50,378 nucleotides of DNA. It comes from Klebsiella pneumoniae (lineage in GTDB: Bacteria > Myxococcota_A > UBA796 > GCA-2862545). The notes under the pieces were generated by a model that was given only the letters and a program-made list of their open reading frames with translations, was not told where the DNA came from and did no database searches. The stretch is from contig CAMCWU010000003.1 in the NCBI GenBank assembly GCA_945882675.1, positions 1-50,378 on the forward strand, read 5' to 3'. Numbering within the stretch: the first letter of the stretch is position 1; the number at the start of each line of letters is the position of its first letter. Both the position numbers and the translations under genes were made by a program. Below are positions 16,395-24,768 of the stretch, in pieces.

Positions 16395-17312
16395 CTAGCG
16401 CGCCAGCGCGACCACCGCGCCGCCCTCGAACGCGCCGAGGACCGCGCACCGGTCGGTCAGCGTGGTGACGTCGAGCTGCATGCCACGGATGGCCACGAGG
16501 ACCTGGCTCTCCGCCGCGCACCCCTCGCCGTGCCGGCGCTGGCGCGTCATCTCCGCCCCCGACGCGAGGACCGCGGCGCGCGTCCGCACCTCGTCCAGCT
16601 GAGCTTGCGCCTCCGACAGGATCCGGCCGCCGCCCTGGCGCGCGGCGAGGATCTCCCGCCACGCGAGCGGGCTGAACCCGGCCGGCGCGTGCGCCAGGTG
16701 GATCCACTCCCACGTCGCGCGCTCCTCCTGCACCGCGACGACGTCCCAGTCGACGTCGCTGGTCGCGATCCGCGTGAGACGCCGCTGGACGTCGGCGAGC
16801 TGCGCGTCGTCGAGCGCGTCCGAGTGGAGCAGCGCGCTATCGAGGATCATGCCCGCGCGCATCTCGACGCCCAGCCAGACCGCGGCCTGCCAGTGCGACC
16901 CGGCGCGCTGCATGTCGGCGCCGAGCTCCCACACCGCGAGGGCCCCCTCCACCGCTTCGGCGGGCCGGCCCACGGGGTCGAGCGTCTGGAGACCGTGGTC
17001 CACCGCGCGGAACGCGATGAACGTGTTGGTCGCGTCGAGCGCCGTGAGCGTGCCGCACTGCCCCGCCGCGACGACCGCCGCGAGGGCCGCGACGTCCACC
17101 GGGCCTCCGTCGGCGTCGTGCTTCGGGTGGGCTTTCCCGACGGCGTCGAGCACCGCCGCCGTCTCGCAGTCGGCGGGCGCCGCCGGCGCGAGCGCGCGCG
17201 GCACCGCCACGGCGTCCGGCATCGTCAGCCAGAGCGGCACGAACGGCAGGCTGTTCACGGCCAGCATCGACACCCCGAGCGCCCCCAGGATCCGTCCCCA
17301 CCGCAGTCGCAT
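16395..17312 (-). CDS. Hypothetical membrane-anchored protein
   Basis: A 305-residue protein with one N-terminal membrane segment (about residues 9-30, ILGALGVSMLAVNSLPFVPLWL) and the rest probably periplasmic and mostly helical. The start ATG (MRLRWGR) is preceded by GAGGTG. The ORF track extends it to 17741, but that part runs through a repeat element and non-coding sequence. No domain is recognised. Two conserved-looking cysteines (ADCETA, GQCGTL) occur near residues 52 and 90, and another pair near the C-terminus. It may share a transcript with the helicase downstream, 29 bases away. Confidence 0.65.
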   Translation of the reverse strand: MRLRWGRILGALGVSMLAVNSLPFVPLWLTMPDAVAVPRALAPAAPADCETAAVLDAVGKAHPKHDADGGPVDVAALAAVVAAGQCGTLTALDATNTFIAFRAVDHGLQTLDPVGRPAEAVEGALAVWELGADMQRAGSHWQAAVWLGVEMRAGMILDSALLHSDALDDAQLADVQRRLTRIATSDVDWDVVAVQEERATWEWIHLAHAPAGFSPLAWREILAARQGGGRILSEAQAQLDEVRTRAAVLASGAEMTRQRRHGEGCAAESQVLVAIRGMQLDVTTLTDRCAVLGAFEGGAVVALAR

Positions 17313-17506
17313 GTGCACCTCTGCGGGGTACGGATGCACGGAGCGTGCCAGCGGATCATGGAGGTTCCACGAGGCTCTCGCGCGAGCGTGCGACGGGCTG
17401 TCAATCGCGGGGGCCGGGTGACAATCGGCGACGACACATTGACGCAGCTCGTTTGATCCGTGCTTCACCCCGCACGTCGTAGCAGACGAGCGCTCGTCGT
17501 GGCGCC

Positions 17507-17664
17507 CGATCCCCGTGATCCTGGTGTTCTCCGTGTGAACCTGCACGGCGGCGCTCGTCCCACGGAAGCTCACCCGGAGATCCAGGGCACCCATGACGCG
17601 CGGGCCTCCGGGAGACGTGCACAGGCTGCAGTTCACACAGCGGGCACGAAGATCACGGGGGTCG
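17507..17664 (-). mobile_element. MITE-like palindromic element, copy B (inverted)
   Basis: An inverted second copy of the element at 8697-8951. Ends are CGATCCCCGTGATC (17507-17520) and GATCACGGGGGTCG (17651-17664). Reverse-complemented it matches copy A over the outer segments at roughly 85-95 percent by eye, including the adjoining GGATCTCCGGGT and CACGGAGAACACCAGGATC. It lacks about 97 bp of copy A's middle. The rest of the 17313-17796 gap shows no gene. Confidence 0.7.
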
Positions 17665-17796
17665 TGCGGCCCTGGGACGCGCGCGGACCGGCGCCCGGCC
17701 ACCGAGGGCGGGCTCGAGCAACCCCAACCCGAAGAACCCACAGAGCGCGCGGACGTTTGTCGGGGGCTCGTGCCCGAGGGTCCCCGGAATGTCCGG

Positions 17797-18423
17797 TCAG
17801 CTGATCCCGAGGACCGCGCGCGCGAACGCCTCGAGCTCGTCCTCGGCGATATCCTTGAACGTCAGGCGGTGCTTCCCGTCGGCGTCGCGGCGCACGGTGA
17901 CGCGCTCGCCCCTTGCTTTCGGGAGGGCGGCCTCGATGGCGCGGGCGCGCCCGATGATCGCCGGATCGGGCTGCTCTGGAGCCGGCCGGCGGGACGAGAG
18001 GACGAGGGCACGGGCTTCGTCGATGTCGCGGTAGGACGCCTGCTCGAACGGGATGCTCCGGAACCGGCCGTCGCGGCGGACCCTGAACACCAGCGCGGAG
18101 ACGTCCCCGGCCTCCTCGATCCGCTTCGTGGTCGCGAGGTAGGCCAACGTCGACGCGAGCTTCTGGCTGCCATACCGCTCTGCCATCTCCGCGCTGAAGT
18201 GCCGCGCCACCTCTACCGCCCTGCCGATCGTGCGCCGCGAGACGCCATGGCGATCCTCCACCCACGCCCACACATCCGGGTAGCCACCCTCGGCGTGCAG
18301 CTCGTCCCGCTCGACCTCGAGGCAGACGGCCCCGATGGCCCACCACTGGCGGGCGGCTTCGGCGAGGTGATGGGAGAGGCGCTGGTCGGCTTCGTCCAGG
18401 CGGGCGCGGCGGGTGATCTCCAT
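17797..18423 (-). CDS. Hypothetical protein with a possible helix-turn-helix
   Basis: A 208-residue, basic, mostly helical cytoplasmic protein. The start ATG (MEITRRARLDEADQRL) has a perfect AGGAGG upstream, so the longer ORF to 18564 is not used. Residues about 60-80 (GVSRRTIGRAVEVARHFS) look like a DNA-recognition helix-turn-helix. The C-terminal part (ARGERVTVRRDADGKHRLTFKDIA) looks like a small beta domain. I do not recognise a family. The region upstream holds a short palindrome that could be its own operator. A regulatory or plasmid-like role is possible but unproven. Confidence 0.65.
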   Translation of the reverse strand: MEITRRARLDEADQRLSHHLAEAARQWWAIGAVCLEVERDELHAEGGYPDVWAWVEDRHGVSRRTIGRAVEVARHFSAEMAERYGSQKLASTLAYLATTKRIEEAGDVSALVFRVRRDGRFRSIPFEQASYRDIDEARALVLSSRRPAPEQPDPAIIGRARAIEAALPKARGERVTVRRDADGKHRLTFKDIAEDELEAFARAVLGIS

Positions 18424-18485
18424 GGGTCCTCCTGTCCGCACGGTAGCAGGTGCGGCCGCAGCCGGCTCTGGTGGCGCCCAAAGAC

Positions 18486-18502
18486 ATGCTTCAAACAAGC
18501 AT
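18486..18502. promoter_or_regulatory. Palindrome upstream of the HTH-like gene
   Basis: ATGCTT, five bases, AAGCAT is a perfect 6-bp inverted repeat about 63 bases upstream of the 17797 gene's start. It lies in locally AT-richer sequence (TTCAAACAAGCATAT), which fits a promoter or operator. No clear -35/-10 pair can be assigned. The remainder of 18424-18675 shows no convincing gene. Confidence 0.45.
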
Positions 18503-18675
18503 ATCGCTCTCGGCAGCGGTGCCACGCCGCATGATCGGCGTCCAACGCCGCGGAGCGCGAGCACCAGACGCCCGTCGCTCGCTCGCCTATGCTGCCCCCG
18601 GAGGTGTCCGTGCCCTACCTCGTCATGGGCGGCGCGGAGCTGGTTTGCGTGCGGTTCCCGTCCGCCGGATAGGCG

Positions 18676-19479
18676 TCAGTGCCCCCGGTAGCCGAGGACG
18701 AGCGACGCGATCGCGAGCGACGGCAGCAGGATCAGCGGCGGGATCAGCCGCACGTCGCGCGGGCCGGGCACGCGGGCGCGCGCGTAGCTCCGGCCGGCGA
18801 CGAGGATCACGAACGTCGCCACCGCCGCCGTCGCCACCTGGACCGGCACGCCGATCAGCCCGCCGATGGCCCGCGCCGGATACCCCGCGAGCAACCCCGC
18901 GCTCAGCCCGAGCAGCACGAGGTCCAGGCCCGACCGCGCCTCCACCCGGTCCACCACGCGCAGCGGCCAGCGGGCGTTGGTCAGCGCCAGCGCGCCCGTG
19001 AACGCCAGCAGCGGCGGGACGAGCAGCGTCAGCCGGGCGAGGACGGCGGTGACCGGCACCCCACCCGCGGCCAGCGCGCCGCCCGCTTCGTGCAGCTGGC
19101 GCACGATGTCGATCCAGGCGAACATCGCGTACACCGACGCGCCCCCGTGCAGGCGCCCGGTCCGCGAGATCGCCTCCGACAGGCCCCACACGAGCGCCTG
19201 GACCGCCAGCAGCAGGGCCACCACCGGCAGGCGGCCGACGCCGACCGTCGCCAGCGCGTGGCACGCGGCGACCACCAGGAACGCAGCCGCGCCCAGGCCG
19301 TGGCGCCCCGACCAATGCCCGGCCGCGCGCAGCACGAGCAGGTACTCGCCCGTGCCGAGCAGGATCGACGCGGGCGGCTCGCCCCCGGGCGGCGCGACCC
19401 GGCTGAGCGCCGTGAGGACGAGGAACGAGCCCACGAACGTCGCCATCGTCCGCGGCCACGGGGCCACCTCGTCGGCCAT
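18676..19479 (-). CDS. Hypothetical polytopic membrane protein
   Basis: A 267-residue integral membrane protein with about seven to eight hydrophobic segments, for example ATFVGSFLVLTAL, AFLVVAACHALATVGVG, VVALLLAVQALVWGL and FVILVAGRSYARA. No transport or enzymatic motif stands out. The ATG at 19479 follows GGAGGG and is preferred over the ORF's upstream start by six codons. It lies 30 bases after the YgiD-like dioxygenase gene on the same strand and may be co-transcribed with it. No function can be assigned. Confidence 0.65.
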   Translation of the reverse strand: MADEVAPWPRTMATFVGSFLVLTALSRVAPPGGEPPASILLGTGEYLLVLRAAGHWSGRHGLGAAAFLVVAACHALATVGVGRLPVVALLLAVQALVWGLSEAISRTGRLHGGASVYAMFAWIDIVRQLHEAGGALAAGGVPVTAVLARLTLLVPPLLAFTGALALTNARWPLRVVDRVEARSGLDLVLLGLSAGLLAGYPARAIGGLIGVPVQVATAAVATFVILVAGRSYARARVPGPRDVRLIPPLILLPSLAIASLVLGYRGH

Positions 19480-19509
19480 CCTCCCTCCGGCAGCCACTCA
19501 TACCCCGGG

Positions 19510-20310
19510 TCAGCCGGAGAAGTGGATCGCCGAGACCAGCGTCCCCATGATCGTCGAGCGGAACGCGACCTCCCCCCTGGACGCTCCGGCGGCCCCGGCA
19601 GCCACCATCAGCGGCAGCAGGTGCTCCTCCCGCGGGTGACACGCGCGGGCCTCGGGCGCCCGATCCCACGCGGTCAAGGCCGCGTCCCGGGCGGCGGGCT
19701 CGAGCGCGACGGCGGCCCCCATCCAGTCGTCGAACGTCTTGCTGACGGCGAGCGACGCCGGGGATCCGAAGCCGCGCATATTGTGGTAGCTCATGCCGCT
19801 GCCGACGATGAACACGCCCTCCTCCCGCAGCGGCGCCAGCGCCCGCCCGATCGCCAGGTGCAGGGCCGGATCCAGGCCGCGGACGAGGCTGAGCTGCAGC
19901 GTCGGGACGTCGGCGTCGGGCCACGCGACCTTGAGCGGCACGAACGTCCCGTGGTCGAACCCGCGCGTCGGCGAGTCGGCGGTCGGGAGGCCGGCCGCGG
20001 CGAGCAGGCCCGCCACCTGCCGAGCGAGGTCGGGCGCGCCGGGGGCGTCCCAGCGGATCTGGTAGGTCTCCGGCGGGAAGCCGCCGTAGTCGTAGAGCAT
20101 GGGCGGGCGCGGCGACGTCATCAGCGTCGGGACATGCTCCTCCCAGTGGGCGGAGATCACCAGGATCGCCTTGGGCTTCTCGGGCAGCAGCGCCGGCAGC
20201 GACTCGAGGTACGCGCGCAGCGGCACCCAGTCCTCTTTCCGGCCCATCGGCCGCTCCATGAACGGCCAGGGGCCCCCGCCGTGGGGGATGTAGGCGACGG
20301 GCATCTGCAT
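19510..20310 (-). CDS. ygiD: LigB-type extradiol dioxygenase (DOPA 4,5-dioxygenase / YgiD family)
   Basis: A zinc- or iron-dependent ring-opening dioxygenase of the class III extradiol family. Metal- and substrate-binding histidines are in place: H10 (YIPHGGGP), H55 and H59 (SAHWEEH), H120 (FDHGTFVPL) and H176 (SYHNM). Its 266 residues match E. coli YgiD and plant DODA, which open DOPA or related catechols. The ATG at 20310 (MQMPVAYIPHGG) has AAGGAG upstream; the ORF's 66-codon extension is unlikely. The natural substrate is not known for most bacterial members. Confidence 0.9.
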   Translation of the reverse strand: MQMPVAYIPHGGGPWPFMERPMGRKEDWVPLRAYLESLPALLPEKPKAILVISAHWEEHVPTLMTSPRPPMLYDYGGFPPETYQIRWDAPGAPDLARQVAGLLAAAGLPTADSPTRGFDHGTFVPLKVAWPDADVPTLQLSLVRGLDPALHLAIGRALAPLREEGVFIVGSGMSYHNMRGFGSPASLAVSKTFDDWMGAAVALEPAARDAALTAWDRAPEARACHPREEHLLPLMVAAGAAGASRGEVAFRSTIMGTLVSAIHFSG

Positions 20311-20390
20311 GGTTGCTCCTTCGGATGCACGGAACATACACGCGGACTGCGCCGGGGGACAGGAAACCCAGGGTTGCGGTGGCGCAACAA

Positions 20391-20855
20391 TCAGTGGTGG
20401 TAGGGTACGCCCTGGAGGATCGTCATCGCGCGATAGAGCTGCTCGTACAGGACGACCCGCGCGATCTCGTGGTTCAGGACGAGGGTCGAGAGGCGCACGG
20501 TCCGCCACGCGCGCTGGCGCAGCTCGGGCCCGTGGCCGTACGGACCGCCGATGGCGAACACGAGCGTGCCGTCGCGCCGCCCCTCGTCGACGAGGGCGGT
20601 GAAAGCGGCGGTGTCCGGGTCCTCGCCCCGCTCGTCCAGCGCGACCAGCTTGTCCCGGGGGCCCACGCGCGCGAGCAGGCGCGTGGCCTCCGCCGCGCGG
20701 ACGGCGTCCACGTCCCCGCGGAAGGTCTCGGCCTTCACCGACTCCTCGACGACGCCGCCCATGCGAGCCAGGCGCTTCGCGTAGTCGGCGACGGCGTCAC
20801 CCGACCAGCCGGTCCCTGGCTTTCCCACGATCAGGACGCGGAAGCGCTCGGCCAC
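20391..20855 (-). CDS. rlmH: 23S rRNA pseudouridine(1915) N3-methyltransferase RlmH
   Basis: Methylates pseudouridine 1915 in helix 69 of 23S rRNA in assembled 70S ribosomes. It is a SPOUT methyltransferase with the trefoil-knot SAM site. The protein (154 residues) shows the family pattern: GKPGTGWSGDAVADYAKRL, KLVALDERGE, FAIGGPYGHG, the LVLNHEIARVVLYEQLYRAMTILQG segment and the diagnostic C-terminus GVPYHH. It lies directly after rsfS with six bases between them, the standard bacterial arrangement. Confidence 0.96.
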   Translation of the reverse strand: MAERFRVLIVGKPGTGWSGDAVADYAKRLARMGGVVEESVKAETFRGDVDAVRAAEATRLLARVGPRDKLVALDERGEDPDTAAFTALVDEGRRDGTLVFAIGGPYGHGPELRQRAWRTVRLSTLVLNHEIARVVLYEQLYRAMTILQGVPYHH

Positions 20856-20861
20856 CGGAGA

Positions 20862-21323
20862 TCAGGTCCAGCTGCCTTCGTCACCCTCGTCTTCATCCTC
20901 GTCGGCCGCAGCGGCGGCTTCCGGAGCATCCGGGACGGGCAGGCGCGGGGCGTCCGCCCACATGCCCTCGAGGTTGTAGAACGGCCGGACGGGCTCGTCG
21001 AAGATGTGGACGACCACCGAGCCGTAGTCGACGAGCACCCAGCGCGCGCCCTCCGTCCCTTCGACGCCGATGGGCGTGATGGCCGCGGCCTTGGCGACGC
21101 GCCGGACTTCGTCCGCGATCGCCTGGACCTGGCGGCGGTTGCCGCCCGTGCAGATGACGATGACGTCCGAGTAGTCGATGAGCTCGCGCAGATCGAGGAT
21201 CACCACGTCCCGCGCCTTCTTCTCGAGAGCGGCCTTGGCCAGGGCGTTGGCGAGCACTTCCGGTTCGATGACTTCACCCTTAGTTACGACCGTGGTTCTA
21301 TCGAGGTCGGGGCCTCCGCGCAA
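20862..21323 (-). CDS. rsfS: Ribosomal silencing factor RsfS
   Basis: Binds ribosomal protein L14 and blocks 30S/50S joining under starvation. The RsfS core is clear: KKARDVVILDLRELIDYSDVIVICTGGNRRQVQAIADEV, then GTEGARWVLVDYGSVVVHIF and the RPFYNLEGMWADAPRL tail segment. A short acidic Ala/Asp/Glu tail (AAAAADEDEDEGDEGSWT) ends it, which many relatives lack. The listed start is a TTG; no ATG or GTG is available between it and the conserved region. It is upstream of rlmH in one operon. Confidence 0.95.
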   Translation of the reverse strand: MRGGPDLDRTTVVTKGEVIEPEVLANALAKAALEKKARDVVILDLRELIDYSDVIVICTGGNRRQVQAIADEVRRVAKAAAITPIGVEGTEGARWVLVDYGSVVVHIFDEPVRPFYNLEGMWADAPRLPVPDAPEAAAAADEDEDEGDEGSWT

Positions 21324-21344
21324 CCGCTGCCCCGGCCCCGGCGC

Positions 21345-22793
21345 CTACCGCGGCTTCTCCGAGAACGGCAGGGCGGACCAGCGCGGGGTCCCGGGCCAGG
21401 TCGCCTTCGCGACGTCGTACCAGGCCGAGATCTCCGCGTGCACGGGCGACGACGCGGCCTCCACCGACGACGACAGCCACTCCCAGTCGTGGATCGCGGC
21501 CTCCCACTTCATCAGCTCGACGAACGCGACGATTCCGGTCACGGCCCGCAGATCCTTGGACGCGCCGTCCGACGCCGTCACGTCTTCGCGCTGCAGGACG
21601 ACGTCGCCCTCGGCCTCGCCCTCCCACCCCTTCTGATCTGCCTTCCAGTGGACGGTGGCGACGGGCTTGCCCGCGTTCGCGGCGGTCTCGGGGCGGAGCA
21701 TGACGTCGTACAGCAGGGTCCACTGCTCGCGGGTGGCGAGCGGGCCGCCCGTCGGATCTGCGCCGAGGAGATCCGCCCACGCGACCTGGCTCCGGTCGAA
21801 CGCGACGTCGAGGTCCACGGCCTGCGCGACGCGCCGCGGCGGCAGGATCGCGCGGTCCAGGGCCGCCCGGACCTCCCACGTGGTGTCGGCGTACCAGGCC
21901 ACGCCCCGGCCGGTCGTCGCGAGGCGCTCGTACTCCGGGGCGCGTCGCGGACCGTTCGGCAGGATCACCACCGAGAGGCGCGAGTACTTGAGGAGCCGGG
22001 CCGCGAACTGGTCGATCGGGTCCCCGACCGGCGTCTCCACCTGCGGGCCGTCCGTGAACACGACGACGCGGTGGTCCTCGCACGGGGCAGGGCGCTTCGC
22101 GGCGATCTCGATCGCGACGGGCAACGCGAACTTCCCGGGGATCGGGTCCTGCGGCGCGAGGCCGGTCCGGATCCGGCCGATCGCGGCCTCGATGGTCGCG
22201 CGGTCGCTCACGTCCGTCGGCGGGAGCAGGATCGCGGCCTGCTGGTCCCACACGACGATCTCGACGGTCCCGGGCCGATCCCACTCGGCGAACCACTCGG
22301 TCAGCGCGCGCTTGACGACGCGGATCCGCTCGGTCGGCGTGTACAGGCGGGTGGGCTCGGAAGGCGCGAGCGAGGTCTGATCCTGGATCGTGGACAGGTC
22401 GAGCGTGGTGGCGCTCGCGTTCGTGGTCGACGTCTCGACGACGAAGACGACGTGAACCGGGAGCTTCGCCTCCTCCGGGAGCTCGCGGCCGGACGCCGTG
22501 ACGCGCAGGACGACGTGGCCCGGCCGGAACGGGTCGAAGGTGGCGTCGACGCCCACGCCGATGGGCGCCTCCCCGTTCCCCGGCGGCTCGATCATCGGCA
22601 GCAGGTTCGCGAGCGCGCTCGCGTCCACGGTCTCGGGCTCCGGCGGGCCCTTCCGGTTGATCGCGTAGCGGATCGGGCGGCCAGCGTCCGCCCGCTGGCC
22701 GGGCATATCGGGCGGCCCGACGATCTCGGTCTCGACGCAGACCTCGTTGCTCTGGGCGAGGGCGAGGCGGGCGAGCAACATCAGCGCGTACAT
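21345..22793 (-). CDS. Secreted VWA-domain-like protein
   Basis: A 482-residue exported protein with a signal peptide (MYALMLLARLALAQS). The central part (about 110-310) looks like a von Willebrand factor A or related Rossmann fold: LPVHVVFVVETSTTNA corresponds to strand 1 but has E-T-S in place of a full D-x-S-x-S MIDAS, then PGTVEIVVWDQQAAIL, HRVVVFTDGPQVETPVGDP and YSRLSVVILPNGP follow. The C-terminal part has a Glu/Trp-rich helical end. The start ATG at 22793 has GGAG five bases upstream; the ORF's extension over the kinase gene is shadow. It diverges from the kinase, 54 bases apart. Confidence 0.75.
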   Translation of the reverse strand: MYALMLLARLALAQSNEVCVETEIVGPPDMPGQRADAGRPIRYAINRKGPPEPETVDASALANLLPMIEPPGNGEAPIGVGVDATFDPFRPGHVVLRVTASGRELPEEAKLPVHVVFVVETSTTNASATTLDLSTIQDQTSLAPSEPTRLYTPTERIRVVKRALTEWFAEWDRPGTVEIVVWDQQAAILLPPTDVSDRATIEAAIGRIRTGLAPQDPIPGKFALPVAIEIAAKRPAPCEDHRVVVFTDGPQVETPVGDPIDQFAARLLKYSRLSVVILPNGPRRAPEYERLATTGRGVAWYADTTWEVRAALDRAILPPRRVAQAVDLDVAFDRSQVAWADLLGADPTGGPLATREQWTLLYDVMLRPETAANAGKPVATVHWKADQKGWEGEAEGDVVLQREDVTASDGASKDLRAVTGIVAFVELMKWEAAIHDWEWLSSSVEAASSPVHAEISAWYDVAKATWPGTPRWSALPFSEKPR

Positions 22794-22847
22794 GCGGCTC
22801 CGGGTGCGCGGCGGGTATCTGGAGTTAACACGGGATGGGGGGGATCC

Positions 22848-24248
22848 TTGCGGCTGCCCATGCACGTCTGGCTCGCCGGCAGCCACCTCGTCACGCTCGG
22901 CCTGCCGCTGGCGGCGCTGCTCGGGACGGGCGCGTTCGCCGCGGATCTGCACGCGCAGACGCTCCAGGACGCGGAGCACCAGGGTGTCGTGGTGGCCGAG
23001 CTCGCGGCGGAGCTGCTCGAGTCCGCGGGCACCGATGACGTGGGCGCGGTGGCAGGCCGGCTGGCGCCGCGGCTGGTCGCCGTGAAGGAGCGGACGCTCG
23101 CCGGGTTCCAGGTGGTGGACCGGAGCGGCCGGGTGGTCGCTGGGTCGGGCGCCGCGAGCGACGAGGATCTGCGGGAGACGCCGGAGGTCCGCGAGGCCCT
23201 GGCGGGCCGCACCGGCGTCGCGATCCGGCCGCGGCGGGTGGACCGGGCGACCCCGCTCGGCAGCGAGAGCCGGCGGAGCGGCTACCGGATCTTCGTGGCC
23301 GTCCCGATCGAGGTGGATGGCGCCATTCTCGGCGGCGTGGTGGTCTCGCGGACCCCGCGCGAGGAGCTGCAGACGCTGTGGCAGATGCTCCCGGCCGGCC
23401 TGCTGCTCGGCGGGCTCGGGGCGGCGGGCGGCGCGGTCGCGCTCGCGCTGGCGGCGGGGAACGTCGTGACGCGGTCGCTCCGACGGATCGCGGCCGAGTC
23501 CGCGCAGATCGCGGGCGGGACGGTGAGCCGGGCGCGGCTCGAGGGGCCGCGGGCGTCGCACGTCGCGGAGGTGGCGGACGTCGCGGCGGCGATCGGGGCT
23601 CTCGTGGATCGCCTGCAGGAGCGGATGAGGTATATCGCCGACTTCGCGGGGAATGTGTCGCACGAGTTCAAGACGCCGCTGACGACCTTGCGGGGCACGC
23701 TCGAGCTGCTCGAGGACGAGCCCGACATGGACGCCGCCCAGCGCGCGCGGTTCCTCGAGAACGCGAGGGCGGAGCTCGATCGGCTCGAGGCGATGGTCGG
23801 CGGGATCCTGGCGCTGGCGCGGATCGACGAGCGGGCCGCGCCGGCGGAGACGGTGGACCTGGACGCGCTCCTGGCGGAGATCGCGACCCGGCGGGACGTC
23901 GCGTTCGAGCCCGGGGCTGGCACCGTCGTGGGGCACCCGGCGCAGCTCGCGGCGGCGGCCGAGAACCTGGTGGCCAACGCGCTGCGGCACGGCGGACGGC
24001 CGGTCGTCGTGCGCGGCTGGCGGCGGGACGGGCGACCCGGCTTCGAGGTGCAGGACGCAGGACCGGGGATCTCCGCCGCGAACCAGGCGCTGGTGTTCGA
24101 GCGGTTCTTCACGACCGACCGCGAGCGCGGGACAGGGCTCGGGCTCGCCCTCGTCGCCGCCGTGGCCGAAGCGCACGGAGGAAGCGTAGCGCTCGAGAGC
24201 TCGGCGGGGCGGACGGTGTTCCGGGTGACGCTCGGGAGCGGTGCATGA
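22848..24248 (+). CDS. Membrane sensor histidine kinase, orphan
   Basis: A two-component sensor. The first membrane helix is at about residues 10-30, followed by a periplasmic sensor of about 145 residues (FQVVDRSGRVVAGSG recalls a single-Cache domain) and a second helix near 182-205. A HAMP-like linker leads to the H-box AGNVSHEFKTPLTTLRG with phosphorylated H272, then the N-box (AENLVANALRHGG), G1 (DAGPGIS), F (ERFFTTD) and G2 (GTGLGLAL). The start is a TTG with GGGGGG upstream; the ATG four codons later is the alternative. The ORF track's start at 20313 is false. No response regulator gene is adjacent, so its partner is elsewhere. Confidence 0.9.
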   Translation: MRLPMHVWLAGSHLVTLGLPLAALLGTGAFAADLHAQTLQDAEHQGVVVAELAAELLESAGTDDVGAVAGRLAPRLVAVKERTLAGFQVVDRSGRVVAGSGAASDEDLRETPEVREALAGRTGVAIRPRRVDRATPLGSESRRSGYRIFVAVPIEVDGAILGGVVVSRTPREELQTLWQMLPAGLLLGGLGAAGGAVALALAAGNVVTRSLRRIAAESAQIAGGTVSRARLEGPRASHVAEVADVAAAIGALVDRLQERMRYIADFAGNVSHEFKTPLTTLRGTLELLEDEPDMDAAQRARFLENARAELDRLEAMVGGILALARIDERAAPAETVDLDALLAEIATRRDVAFEPGAGTVVGHPAQLAAAAENLVANALRHGGRPVVVRGWRRDGRPGFEVQDAGPGISAANQALVFERFFTTDRERGTGLGLALVAAVAEAHGGSVALESSAGRTVFRVTLGSGA

Positions 24249-24297
24249 GAACGCTGCGCACCCTCGCCTCCGCGCCGTGGGGGCGGTAGATCGAACC

Positions 24298-24768
24298 ATG
24301 AACGTCCGCTGCCCCACCTGCCATCGGCGCGAGACCTGGGACGGCCCGAGCCACACCGTCCAGGTCCCGGGCGGATCTCGTCGTCCGTCCGAGCACCCCG
24401 AGATCGCGGCCTGGAAGATCCTCCAGCGCTCGCGCGCTGGCACGCTCGGCCCCATGGTCGGGCCGTGTCCGGTGTGCGGGCTGCCCCTGGTCGCCGATGT
24501 GGGTTCTCCGACGCCGTCTCTCGCGTGGACGCTCAACCTGCCGGACGGCCCGGTCCGCGTGGAGCACGACGCCCTCCACGGCGCCCCGGACGAAGCGGCG
24601 CTGGACGCCCGGTTGCAGGCCGCCTACGGGTGGAAGCTCGAGATCAAGCCGGCCGCATTCCTGTTCCAGACCTTCGTCATCTCCGCGTCGGCCATCCCCA
24701 TCTTCCTGCTCTGGGTCTGGGCGTGCGTGTTCACGTTCTGGTTCCTCACCAACTTCTACAACAGCTGA
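24298..24768 (+). CDS. Zinc-ribbon protein with C-terminal membrane helix
   Basis: A 156-residue protein beginning MNVRCPTCHRRETW. Two CxxC pairs (CPTC, CPVC) form a likely zinc ribbon. The middle is soluble. The last 30 residues are a hydrophobic anchor (FVISASAIPIFLLWVWACVFTFWFL), so the zinc ribbon should face the cytoplasm. Function is unknown. Its last 23 bases overlap the end of the convergent nickel/cobalt transporter gene. Confidence 0.7.
   Translation: MNVRCPTCHRRETWDGPSHTVQVPGGSRRPSEHPEIAAWKILQRSRAGTLGPMVGPCPVCGLPLVADVGSPTPSLAWTLNLPDGPVRVEHDALHGAPDEAALDARLQAAYGWKLEIKPAAFLFQTFVISASAIPIFLLWVWACVFTFWFLTNFYNS

Noticed and set aside
18589-18672. Short plus-strand ORF (MLPPEVSVPY) before the membrane protein gene
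   Set aside because: Only 27 residues; a GGAGG is near an internal GTG, but there is no further evidence of coding.
20313-22847. Upstream part of the 1311-residue plus-strand ORF ending in the histidine kinase
   Set aside because: It overlaps rlmH, rsfS and the VWA-like gene in the opposite sense and reads as Arg/Asp-rich shadow; only the part from the TTG at 22848 is the kinase.
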